Assembly: GCA_030844895.1 (NCBI GenBank)
Contig: CM061233.1
Span: forward strand, 62,335,468 to 62,399,467
Source of the DNA: Ambrosia x helenae
Lineage: Eukaryota; Streptophyta; Magnoliopsida; Asterales; Asteraceae
Direction of reading: 5' to 3'
DNA: 64,000 bases
Each line of letters opens with the position of its first letter. The stretch's first letter is position 1. Positions 13,011 through 23,944 of this stretch are shown in pieces. A model generated the notes under the pieces. That model had not been told where the DNA came from, did no database searches, and saw only the letters and a list, made by a program, of their open reading frames with translations. A program made the translations under genes and the position numbers.

Positions 13011-15220
13011 GTCTCCCCTACTTTAGAAAATTTCGTCTCGAAATTTCTTTCAAGTGGAGGTTTCTATGAAACAACGGCGTCGTAAAAGTCAACTAGATTT
13101 TAAAAAAAAAAAATTCATCATTTATGATTTGTCAAAACTTAAAATAGTTGTCTAATACCCAAAGTAAAAAAATTTCAAAATCCTTGGTAGTTGACCCGCG
13201 GTTAGGAAGTTGAGAGTTTAAATGAGAAAGGCTTTGGGAACGTGTAACGGGTGAAGGCAAAGGCACTAATGAAAGTAGTCTCCCCTACTTTAGAAAGATT
13301 TCCGACTGAACTTTATTAAGGACATGCAAAAGGGTTGAGAGTGTAAGAGTATACAAGGTTTACGTTTTTCGGTAGAGGTAAAAAAAAATGTTCCTATCGA
13401 AAATGCTAGCTATTAGTCAATGATCTAATGAAGAGGTAGTAATGGATAGGTTCTTGGTCAAACTCCTAGTCCGTTCCGCAGTATCGTTTATGCTTATATA
13501 TAGGGTGTACCGCAGCTAACCCACCACACTCCCGACACTTTGGACTCGTACTGATTGTCTACCAATAGCCTAAATAGAATTACACACCACCCTCATGTAC
13601 CTGTAAACCCATGATTGCGTTCCGGACCGTAATCACCGATTTACCTTACACTAAGGTGTTATGCTTTTCCATAACCTTAACAAGAAATAAATGCGTGCAA
13701 CCAATATGTAATAGCCACTGTAATGAAATAATGTTTAATCATGACATGGTTAGAGGTCCTTCCCTTTCGGGTTTTTCCTTTAACCGTAATGAGAATAACA
13801 TGTAAGCATAAGACATGGTTAGAGGTTCTTCCCTTTCGGGTTCACCCTTAAACCGGTAACTTCTGTTCACATCGTTAGGCTTTAGACACCTATATTGATA
13901 AACTGCGAGATTTACACCGTTCCCCTCGGATTAGATAAATACTCTAATCCGAGTCGTACGTGGGCACTGGCTTAGATCCAATACGAGTTATCAACTAGTA
14001 TGTTCGTTGGCCATGACGATAAACAAAATAATGTAAGTTTAACAGGGTTTTACTCAAAACAAGAAAGAAAATATGCATACCAAATATACGTTCAAGTAAG
14101 TATATAAGTATAAAATTTCGATTGAAAGAATAGTATAACATAAATCGAGTAAATCGCACAATTGCACAAAATGAAAGTAAATGAGTTAAATTATTGCTCA
14201 AAACCAGTGTTGTAATAATAACTACTAATAATTAGTGCGAGTGTAATAAGATACATTTTCGTTTATCAAAACGTGTTTGTTCAATCTTTGTGATATAGTT
14301 GAAAGAATAGTAGTAATGCATGAGGATAACTTTTTAGAAATAGAAGTGTGTTTTAGATTCAAAACAGATTTATTTGAAAAATCTTCGTAAATACACGTTT
14401 TCATGTGTTTACGAGAAGTCGAGTTTGAAAAATGTTATAAGGCTTATTATTAGTTGCAAATTTCTCCCGAAAACATATATTGGATACGTCATATGAAAAC
14501 AAAAGGTTTACAGTTGAACTTTAAAATATGCAATACAAGTTTGTAAAATGAAACCATTTCATGAAGTATGTGTAAATCTAATGTGTTTTAAAAGACCAAA
14601 ATCTAAAATGACGTGAATGATAAAAATCAACGTATGTAATACGAATAGATTACCAATATTTAAGAAAATTCATAATTTATCATTTGAGTTTTCAAAACAT
14701 CAATATCATAAAACATTGAGATTGTTTTCATAGAGATTTAAAACGAGATGCAGAAATAGATCCTTGAGATGTGGACTTCACTCCTAACTCAAAGATGTAT
14801 TTCAAAATTGAAAACGATTGTGGAATGAAACCAATCACTAAGTTAAGGATATCACTCCCAGCTTAGTGATTAAGTTTCTTTTTGAAGGAAATACTCTTTG
14901 AGGTGTGGATGTCACTCCTATCTCAAAGATATATTCCTAAGATAAATAACCTATAGAGGAGTGAAACTAATCACCAAGGTATGGATACTACTCCTAACTT
15001 GATGATATCGTTTCGTTTGTGAAATACAAGTGTCTTCTTCGCCAAGAAAAATATCGAAAGAATAACGAGAAATAATCATAACGAAAATATCTTGAAAGAA
15101 AATAATAGGAAGTAAGAGAAATATAAACGAGAGGACTCGTGGAAGTAAGCTTAGTTATAGACTAGGCTAAAAGGCATTCTAATAACCTAATTCCCTATAA
15201 CCATGGCTCTGATACCAATC
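13011..15220 (-). other. Element A internal region, noncoding
   Basis: The polypurine side is at 13011 and the primer site at 15205. A block around 13611-13655 (GCGTTCCGGACCGTAATC) is shared with elements C and D. Near the leader, 14755-15010 has three imperfect repeats built on 'AAGATGTGGATGTCACTCCTA'-like units, each partly palindromic. No retroviral domain in any frame. Confidence 0.75.
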
Positions 15221-17933
15221 TGTAACACCCCAACCGATGGCGGAAACATCGAGGTGTCACGTAGTGACGATTGTTCAATAGCTCATGGACTAAAAGTGTA
15301 AATTTGAATACATTGATTAAATAGTTTATTACATTGAAATGAAATACAACGTTTCTAAATGTCAACTAAACTGAATTACAATGAATCAAAATCTAAATAT
15401 AAATCCGAAAGCTTAAAGAATGCATCTCAAAATAACCTGAAACATGTACAAAATAATTTGGTCAATACAAAAATTGTATTGGTGAGCATACCCTGTTTTG
15501 AATACATATAGTAGAAAAATGTTTCGCAATTTATGTGCTATGATATTGTAATATGTAAAAGGGTCAAAATCAAGCCTCCCATCATTCAATAATCGTTCAC
15601 CCATCGTTCAAGAAAAACCATAACAATGACCAAGGACTTAACTCGTTCACGTAAGTAACCAAGGGATATAATTCGTAGTACTACTCATTGTTAGGTGCGG
15701 CCCAAAGGTTAATGACTTTGACAAATCGTTCATACAATTCACACAAAACCTATCAATGAGCACATTGCTTTGTAAATAATACACATAAGTTTAGTAATAA
15801 TTGTACATGAATCACCCCAAAAGAGTAAATAGTAAAAAGGGGAAAGATATACTCACAGTTTGCGAAAGCGAGCAAAATCCAACTTAAGCAGTCATGAGCT
15901 AAGTAATGGGAATTCCGAAGAATCCAACCTATAATGTATGAGAGTACTAATAAGGAAGTGTCTAAAAAGTCTAAGATAACTAGGGTCTAAGGCATTAGGG
16001 TTTGCTAAGTCGATTTGGGGAATTAGAGTTCTTATGATAAATCGAATTAATATATAAAAGTTGTATATCAAAAGTAATACGTCAAAGTTTGTAAATGGGA
16101 TTTAGGTAATATAATTATTACCAATTAAATATTTAAGTCATCATATGTTCAAATAATTAATACTAAATAACTTAGTTAATTACTTTAACTAATTTTTTTA
16201 TAAATAAATACAATAATCATAAATATTGAAATAAATAATTATGAGTAACACAAAGATCCAACAATGATAATAAAGACTTTCAATCATATGAATATTTTCT
16301 ATTTTATAAGAAGAATATTTATAAAATAGATATCTAAATAAGATAAATAAATAAATGTTTAATTATGTCTATTTAAACGTAAATAAGACTAATAATACCA
16401 GACATGATCCAAAAATGTTATTTTTATAGAAAATAGATGCTTTCTGATGTAAACAAATTAAAATAATTTTCCCATAATTTATATAAGCTTATTTATATTT
16501 AAAACTGATTTAACGAGATTAAATCATGTTTTAATGATTAAAAATAAGAAAATCGACAAAAATGAATGTTTTCTGAACCAATAATTTTTATTTTAGTTCA
16601 TAATGATTAGAAATAATTTATGACAAATTTTGAGATAAAAACCATTAAGCATGAATTTTTAATCAATTAAATATGATTAAAACAAATTAAATCAATAAAA
16701 ATATAAAAATAAGACATTTTCCAGAAAATAAAAGTGGGATAATTTTCTATGAGGTGTCAAGAGGCTACTCCTAAATTTTCATAATTTTTGGGTAAAAATT
16801 GAATTTATTATGAATATTATAAGAATAATGTATTTATATATGAATATAAATATAAATACTATATTTCCATCAAAATCAGCAAAAAAACAAAAGGGGTTTG
16901 GACCTGAGGACCAGAAGGGTCGAACCCGAGTCAAAGCTGTAACATGGAACACTCACAACCACTCCACTACAAGTAGTTTTGGTGTTTTTATTCAATACAA
17001 AAATATTTATATAATAACAAGCTTTTCATCTTCTTCCCCAATTAACTCTAGCCAAAACCCTAACCCTAGATTTTTTTCAATAATCTGATTTAAACAAAAT
17101 TATGAATCTGTACAAGAGGGCTTTTATCAGGAATCGCATAAAGATTAAAACGACATAGAGAACATAAACTTACAATACGATTTGATCCTCGAAATTGAAG
17201 CTACAAGTCTCGAAACTTTAAAGCACAAACCAAGCGAATCTGGTCACGTTTTGGGTGGTTTGAGACGCGTTCAGAGGTGGAATGATGAAAGGACTCGATT
17301 ACTTATAAACTTGGCGAGTTAAAACTGTTCTAAATGATCGGACCATTTAAGTCCCGATCGGTTACATTTGGTAGCGCATAATAACTCGTTTTTACTTGCT
17401 TTTAACGGCTAAAATCAATGGAAAAGTGAAAAGGATAAAGGCAGAAACGGTTTGCAATAATCAATAGGCGTAATGGTGCATTAAAAGGTGTCGTCGGAGG
17501 TTCACCGGAACAGTCGCCGGATTTCTTGGTGGCCGGAAACAGAAAAACGGGAGGGAGAAGGAATTGAGTTTTTTTTTTTTACTTTTTAAAACTTTTATGT
17601 ATTGACGCTTTTAGTCCCTCCAATATAACTAAGTTAGTTTATTACATTATTAGGTTAATATTTCCTTTATTAATCTTAACATTACTAACCAAGTTAACCA
17701 CAACTTTATTAAAACTTTTAAAACTTAATTTTTTTTTTATAGAACTTTTACGAACACGTGTCCACATACGCATTCGATTAAAATTCATAGAACCATAATA
17801 ACTATAAACGATAAACTTTTAATTCACTCTAAAATTTATTTTGAAAACGACAAAATTCACAGGGACTATAATGGAAATAATTGAAGGACTATTATTGTCA
17901 ATTAAATATAAGACGAGGGTGACGGATGTCACA
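15221..17933 (-). repeat. Element A, right LTR (5' LTR in element sense)
   Basis: It starts TGTAACACCCCAACC directly after the primer-binding site and ends GATGTCACA before the GCGAG duplication. It matches 10302-13010 nearly throughout. Confidence 0.92.
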
Positions 17934-18659
17934 GCGAGTTAGTGTTTCACAAATGATGTTTTAGGGCATAAGGGTGGTATTTAAAGGCGTTTCTAGTCGT
18001 TAGGCACATATCAGGCGAGTACGATGCTGTTATAAGCGATTAGGGTGTCTAATCGCCCCTAAAACTAGCGAATAGGCATAATGGCCACCTCCTAATCGCA
18101 TATAAACCATTGTAATCGCATGCAGCATGGAATTTTGGGTTTTTGGCGCGTTAAACACTATTTTAACACATATAAGCACGTATTCACAAACCGACAAGTC
18201 ATATAATGATCATAAACACATAATGCACGATAACTAACATGTTCACATTCGTTAACCAATCCCCAGGACTCGAGACTCGCGTGTGTGCATTAACCCGGTA
18301 ATTTTACCAACCGCCACTCTTGTACACGCAGTTATGGACCGACTCTCAATATGTAATGACTCCCGATGATTTCCCAAAAATCATTCCAAACGACTTAACC
18401 AACCCAGTTAAGTATAATGTTAAGTAAATGTTTTCGCTAAGGTAGACTCGTATGTATGTAAAGTATGTAAAGTATTAACCTGAATTTGCCGGGTGTCACA
18501 ACGGGTGAAGCTAGCCTACGGTCCCAACTCATGTTAAAGGTTTCTTCTTAAAATGATGAGGCCCTAAACATCGATATGCTATTTTTATTTTCCTAAACAT
18601 TTTTTATAAGACTTTAACGTGATTAAAAATAATAATAATAATTAAAAAATAACATCGAC

Positions 18660-18905
18660 GGGTTCATTTAGTTTTGTGACACGCTCCTCCATAGTTTTTA
18701 TATACACCTCTATTGATGGGTGAGTTCTTATGGTCGGTGTGGCGGTAACTAGAGATGCAAACGAGCCGAGCCGAGTCCGAGCTCATTTAGTTTTGTGACA
18801 CGCTCCTCCATAGTTTCTATATACACCTCTATTGATGGGTGAGTTCTTATGGTCGTGTGGCAGAACTAGGGATGCAAACGAGCCGAGCCGCGTCTGAGCT
18901 CGACC
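18660..18905 (+). repeat. Tandem duplication of about 120 bp
   Basis: The segment beginning CATTTAGTTTTGTGACACGC occurs near 18665 and again near 18784. Each copy runs on through GGGTGAGTTCTTATGGTCG into the first bases of the hAT-like element GATGCAAACGAGCCGAGCCG. The duplication therefore includes flank plus transposon tip and arose after the element inserted. Confidence 0.75.
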
Positions 18906-19327
18906 AGGCTCGAGCTCGAGCTCGATTGACTTATAAGAGCTCAAGCTTGGCTCGTTGACAATTTGTCAAGCTCAAGCTCGGCTTGGGCTCGGCCCGTTTA
19001 TTATCAATTAGTTAATACATTGAATAAAAATAATATAAATAATAGTTCGTTTAGGCTCGTGAGCTCGATAAGTGAAGCTCGAGCTCGTTCACTAAACAAC
19101 TTTAAATGAGCGGTAAATATTATTAAATATTAAAAAAACTAATATTACACTAAGCTCGATAAGACTCGACGAGCCTAACGAGCTTCATATACCAGGCTCG
19201 GGCTCGGCTCGATAAATAAATGAGCTTTGTTTTAGGCTCAAGCTCGATAAGGCTCGGCTCGTTTCGAGCTTTATACCAAGCCAACACACAAGTAGCTCGC
19301 GAGCGGCTCGAATCGTTTGCATCCCTA
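18867..19327. mobile_element. hAT-like MITE made of GAGCTCG words
   Basis: The ends TAGGGATGCAAACGAGCCG and CGAATCGTTTGCATCCCTA are inverted. The right flank GCAGTATC best matches the flank GCGGTAAC kept in the upstream duplicate (6 of 8) rather than the one directly adjacent. The arms are CGAGCTCGAG and GGCTCGGCTC words. No transposase. Confidence 0.65.
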
Positions 19328-19465
19328 GCAGTATCGCTGCAACGGCTTACATGAAGAAGTAAGTCATGTTTTCATCGTGTAGGGATATTGTTCACAAATT
19401 TAGTAACTTAATACAATAGGAAAGATAACAAATACAATACAAAAGGAAACTACAATACGTATTAC

Positions 19466-20316
19466 TAGGGTTGTGCAAAGGGTTAGAACCGACCTTGCTT
19501 GACCCGGACCCACCAAAACCGTTTACCATTTTAGTGTTGAAATGAGGAATCATGAACCGAACCTTACAAGACTATGTGGTTCCAGGTCCTAAAGGTTCAG
19601 ATGGGTATGGCCCTCCAAAATCTTTTAATGTAATAGTCATTTAGAAGGTTATATATTTCTATTCTTTTACCATACTCCTAAAAGAATTCCTCTATATGGT
19701 TCTAACAATAGCCTATGATTTTCCTTTTTAAAGTCACTTTTCGTTTATTGACTTATGTTTTTGTAACAATTTTGTCATTCTCATTATTCGAAACATTATG
19801 CGAATATGTTATGTATACATCATAAATACACACACACACTTCAGAGGAACATACATAATTATTTACTTTAGATATAATAAATATATTATATAATATATTG
19901 CATCTATACATATACATCAAGCCGGAAAATATTTTACGAAATACATTGTTAGTAATATTTTTTAATATTGTATCAAGATTACGTGAAATCGATTACAATA
20001 ACATGCATAAAAATAATGAAATGACTAAAGAAGAGTATTGTTTTATTTCTATTGGGTCTTTTTTATAAATTATAGTTTTTTTTTTTTTTGTACATTATCA
20101 ATCTATTAATAAGTCATGTTATAATTAAAATACACATGGTTCTTGTGGTTCTTACATTATAAACCGTGGGTTTGGAACCGCCTGACCCGGAACCGATAAT
20201 TCATATAAATCTAGAACCGGAAACCGACCCATATTTTTAAAAAGGTTCGGGTATAAGGTTTTCGCGGGTCGGGTCCAAGGTTCTTGTGGGTCCGAACCAC
20301 AAAATGCTCACCCCTA
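19466..20316. mobile_element. hAT-like MITE made of GGTTCGGGTC words
   Basis: The left end is TAGGGTTGTGCAAA and the right end, read inversely, TAGGGGTGAGCATT. The 8-bp flanks CGTATTAC (19458-19465) and CGTATTAT (20317-20324) differ at one base. The arms contain GACCCGGACCC, GGTTCC and AACCG words in opposite orientations. The AT-rich core has no frame of note. Confidence 0.75.
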
Positions 20317-20404
20317 CGTATTATAACTAAAATAAGAAATGCAACGAGATAGGTTTGAGATATTGAGGCACCGGGCTACAAAACAGTCAAGCCAAGTCAA
20401 GTTA

Positions 20405-20640
20405 GGGGTGGGATCGAGCTCAAACTCGAAATTAAATAAGGTAACTCGGCTCGAGCACAAGTTCGGACTTAAACGAGCCTAACAACGAGCCGAGCCGAGC
20501 TAGCTCGAGTTCGGATCATCTACAAAATGAGTCGGCTCAGCCTTATGAATCTTTTCAAATAGAATTTTTTTAGCTACTTTTTTTTTATCGAGTGAACTAC
20601 GAGCCAAGCTGTGAATCACAAGCTTTTTTAACAGACACAT
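20405..20640. mobile_element. Fragment of a GAGCTCG-word hAT-like MITE
   Basis: It begins TTAGGGGTGGGATCGAGCTC and contains several ACGAGCCGAGCCGAG words, like the element at 18867-19327. No matching right terminus or flanking duplication is visible, so it is degraded or truncated. Confidence 0.45.
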
Positions 20641-21054
20641 GGTTTTCTACAAAAGTTTTAATGTCTTCTCTCTGAGAGTTTGTCTGTCTCTTATGATACA
20701 ACAAGTAACATCTTTAATGACAATTTTTATCTTTCGGTGGTTTGGAGAAGTTTTTAGAGTTTCTAGCAAATTTTTGAACTTGTTTTGAGTCTTGTTAACG
20801 AGAGCGGATGTAGTGCATTTGTCTGAGTTCCATATCCGCTAGTTCATCACCTAGAATCAAAATAAACTCCAAAAGTTAACTACAAACCACCTAAAGATAA
20901 ATAAAAAGTCCAATTTAATCCGTTTAATGATCAACCATGGACTTCTCTATAATTGTTAAGACTTTTCTGTTTTCACCACTTTCCATCAACAATAACTGTC
21001 AGAAACTATGCAGCAACAACTCATGTCGCTTCAGCGGTTGAAAGTTGCTACCAC
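20641..21054. other. Intergenic, nothing recognised
   Basis: Single-copy-looking AT-rich sequence, without a gene, RNA or bounded repeat that I can support. Confidence 0.35.
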
Positions 21055-21387
21055 TAAGGGGGATGGGACGTCATCCGAATTGGTCACGGATACCCACTAC
21101 CAGTACGGTAACACCGTCACCACCCATGCTAGTAGTTGTGCGTGAACCGTTTTGCTAGTTCTTTTTACCGTGCTGGTAATCGTTTTTTTTTTTTTTTTTT
21201 TTGACTTAAATACTATTGTTTTATTATTTTAACCGTTTGTTTAATATTGTTTTAACCGTTTGTTTTAAAGCATAAAAATACATTAAAATCTAATTAAATA
21301 AAAAAACATAAATAAGAACATTATAAAACATATTAATTATAAACATAAAATAAAAATACACTAAAACAAAGAAAAATAAACTTAAGG

Positions 21388-21528
21388 TTGGCGCAACAAA
21401 TGACATGTCTCGACATGGTCGAAATTGTTGTCGTATCGAGCCTCATAGTCATTGTGAGTGAAGTCGATAGCCAACCCGTAATCGAGGTCCGAATCGTCCC
21501 TCATCGTGTGCTCGTAGAGGGGTCCACC
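21388..21528 (-). pseudogene. C-terminal half of a small broken gene, split by element B
   Basis: On the minus strand a clean frame runs to a stop near 21388 and ends ...DHVETCHLLRQP, rich in Asp and Tyr (LYEHTMRDDSDLDYG). It continues the fragment at 30626-30876 across the insertion. I do not recognise the family; such small genes occur in Harbinger-like elements, but no SANT or DDE motif is clear. The codon pattern looks coding, and the frame needs at least one shift to join its other half. Confidence 0.4.
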
Positions 21529-23944
21529 TGTAACGACCCTGGCTGTCGGTGCCGGGTCGTCGGGTCGGGTTATCGGAGCTACGCAGCGGAATTCGGATAA
21601 TAACAGTCTTTAGTCTTCCAGGATCCACGTCATCATATCTGTTGGGTTACCTGAACACATGCCAAAAATAGTTTCTGTCAACATAAAGTTGGTGAGGTCG
21701 TGTATTTTATAAAGTGAATGGCCAGTTCGTTTATTGATAATTCTTTTATAACCATTCTTTCATAAACATTCTTTTATAAATATTCTTTTATAAATATTCT
21801 TTTCTAAACATGCTTTACAGTTATAATTCTGAAGGGGAAAGTATATTTCTATTATACCACTCTATTATACATCAATTCGATCATAATTCTATTCTATCAT
21901 ATCGATTATAGTTCGGGCCATTCCTATCGATGGTACCACTCTGATTGTGGTGAAATACCTGTTCCTGTCCTCTACTTGGACAAGAATGGTTTTGGTCCTC
22001 TACTTGGACATTCCTACCCTCTACTTGGGTAAGACTGGTTCTTGCCCTCTAGTCGGTACAAGAAAGGAAATGGCGAATACCGTCCAGTACTGTCCTTGTC
22101 GTTTCTATGTCCCCTTTTCTATTATACTTCTTTTATTTCTATTGATAATCTTTTATTATGTAAAGCATTTCTAGGTTTAATAAGTGACATGTATTCCCCC
22201 GAAAACACTTAATAAAACAGTAAAAGTGGGGAGTTCACGATACTCACAGATTTGCTTATAATCTCTAGCTAATCTTCTCATTACAATTATATGTCATATA
22301 TATATGGATACGTTTTACGCGTGAGACTTGTTGGATTGTAATACTTAGGATATATATCATATATACAATTTATACATATAGAACTAAACTCGGGGTTTAT
22401 TATTGACACGGCACGGGCATCCTAAATCTAGGCAAAAAGAAATAAAGCTAGCCATTACAGCTTGGCACACGAACCTAAAGAACTCTAGACACGTACTTAC
22501 CCGGATGATGGCTTGGCGGAGCATATTATTATTAACCCGAGTCTAGTATATCGTTTTATATATCAAATCTTATATATATAAACATATATATTTTATATAT
22601 GTTTATTATTCTCTTATTATTATTATTAAGTCCGTACGTTATTCGTATCATATATATATTCGTATAATTCTAATAATATTCCTCGTCTGGATATTGGACC
22701 GGGTTCTATTCCGGGTGTTGACCGAGTCGCTAAGTTGACTCGGTATCGTAGTAGTATTCTCCAACTTGATTATCGGTACCTCGCACAATCATAGTCATTA
22801 TATTAATAACCGATTATTAGATCGTATAACCAATAAATCAATATATTTTAGAACTTACCAAGATAATAACCGGATACCCCTCGGGTTATTACCGGAACAC
22901 AGCCAAAGGTCAATCGGACCTTCGGTTAGGGATAATCATCATCACCATAGATTCAACCCCAAGTTTCCTAATTATATACACAACACATATTGGTTAGTAC
23001 CCTAATCAAAGAATAACCATTAATAACCAAACCTCCATCAATTCATATGATTATTAACTTCAAGACCACACCCACAGAACTAATCGGGTAGGTTCAAAAT
23101 GGTTACTCGGATGGGTTAAAGTGGATGGTTCACGAGTACACCTCGGAACAGAGAGATCGGTTGGGACCCGATGACTACCGGCTATGTTCAGAAACAGAGG
23201 AACAAGGTTGGGTTCGGCTGGTTCGTAACAGGAACGAAGGGATGGTGATGGTTAACGCTGTGGGACTCAATGGTTCACAAGAATTCACGACAGTCACCCC
23301 AACTTGGTGACTGTCCGGCTTTGTTCAATAGAAATTGTGGGACGAGCAAGGTGATTATGGGTTACCGGTTATTACTTGTTAACAGAGACAGAAGAGGAGA
23401 AGGGTTCGGGGATGCTTACCGGATAATTATCAGAACCATGGAACCATGGTGGCCGGTTATTAATAGAAGTATAGAAGGAGTTATCGGGTTCCAACGAGAG
23501 GAAATAGATGCTCTCCAGAGAGATGAGGGCGGCGGCCGACGGCCACCGGTGGAGGTGGTTGTCCGGTGAAGGCTTCTAATCAGAGGATTTATAATACACA
23601 CTTGGTGTGTGTGTTGAATGTATACAGAGAGAGATGCGAGAGAGATAAGAAAGAGGGGTTGTTTTATAAGAGAATTAAAATAGAGGGTGTTTGGCAACGG
23701 GGATAATAACTGGGACTCGGGTGTTTGGTAATGGTTATAACAACAGAACAAAAGGCGTTTGGCAACGAGTTAATAGCAGGTAAGGAGCGTTTAACCGAGA
23801 CAATAAAAATTAAATAATTATTATCTATATATTCGGTTGAAACGGTTGGTCGCAAGACTCTAACTTAAATATTTTATTACGTAATCGGGTGGTCGGGTCC
23901 AACCCGACCCGTTTAAGAGACCCGTAACACCTCGGGGTGTTACA
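21529..23944 (-). repeat. Element B, left LTR
   Basis: It begins TGTAACGACCCTGGCTGTCG and ends CTCGGGGTGTTACA. Small frames inside (for example 23416-23751) recur in the other LTR and are not supported as genes. A GGCGGCCGACGGCCACCGG block near 23530 makes the end GC-rich. Confidence 0.9.

Larger units (their letters stand above)
10302..17933 (-). mobile_element. LTR retrotransposon A, complete, non-autonomous
   Basis: Two LTRs of about 2.71 kb flank a 2.2-kb internal region, with the perfect 5-bp duplication GCGAG at 10297-10301 and 17934-17938. On the minus strand the primer-binding site TGGTATCAGAGCC (15205-15217) matches the initiator-tRNA-Met type, and the polypurine tract AAAGTAGGGGAGAC abuts the other LTR at 13011-13024. 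The internal part carries no gag, protease, reverse transcriptase or integrase, so this is a LARD-type element that must be mobilised by others. The LTRs differ at about a dozen positions plus T-run lengths. It lies inside the older solo LTR. Confidence 0.92.
7502..18500 (-). mobile_element. Solo LTR of a Ty3/gypsy element, interrupted by element A
   Basis: Read on the minus strand it starts TGTGACACCCGGCAAATT and ends GGGTGTGACA. The perfect 5-bp duplication ACGGG lies at 7497-7501 and 18501-18505. Its two outer parts (7502-10301 and 17939-18500) give about 3.36 kb of LTR sequence once element A is removed. It is related to the LTR at 45907-48492: both ends align clearly, but this copy is about 0.78 kb longer. 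No internal domain or second LTR exists, so it is a solo LTR formed before element A inserted. Confidence 0.85.

Noticed and set aside
23416..23751. Conserved 111-aa frames in the element B LTRs (also 30097-30432)
   Set aside because: They are duplicates by LTR identity; the composition follows a GC-rich block and has no domain.
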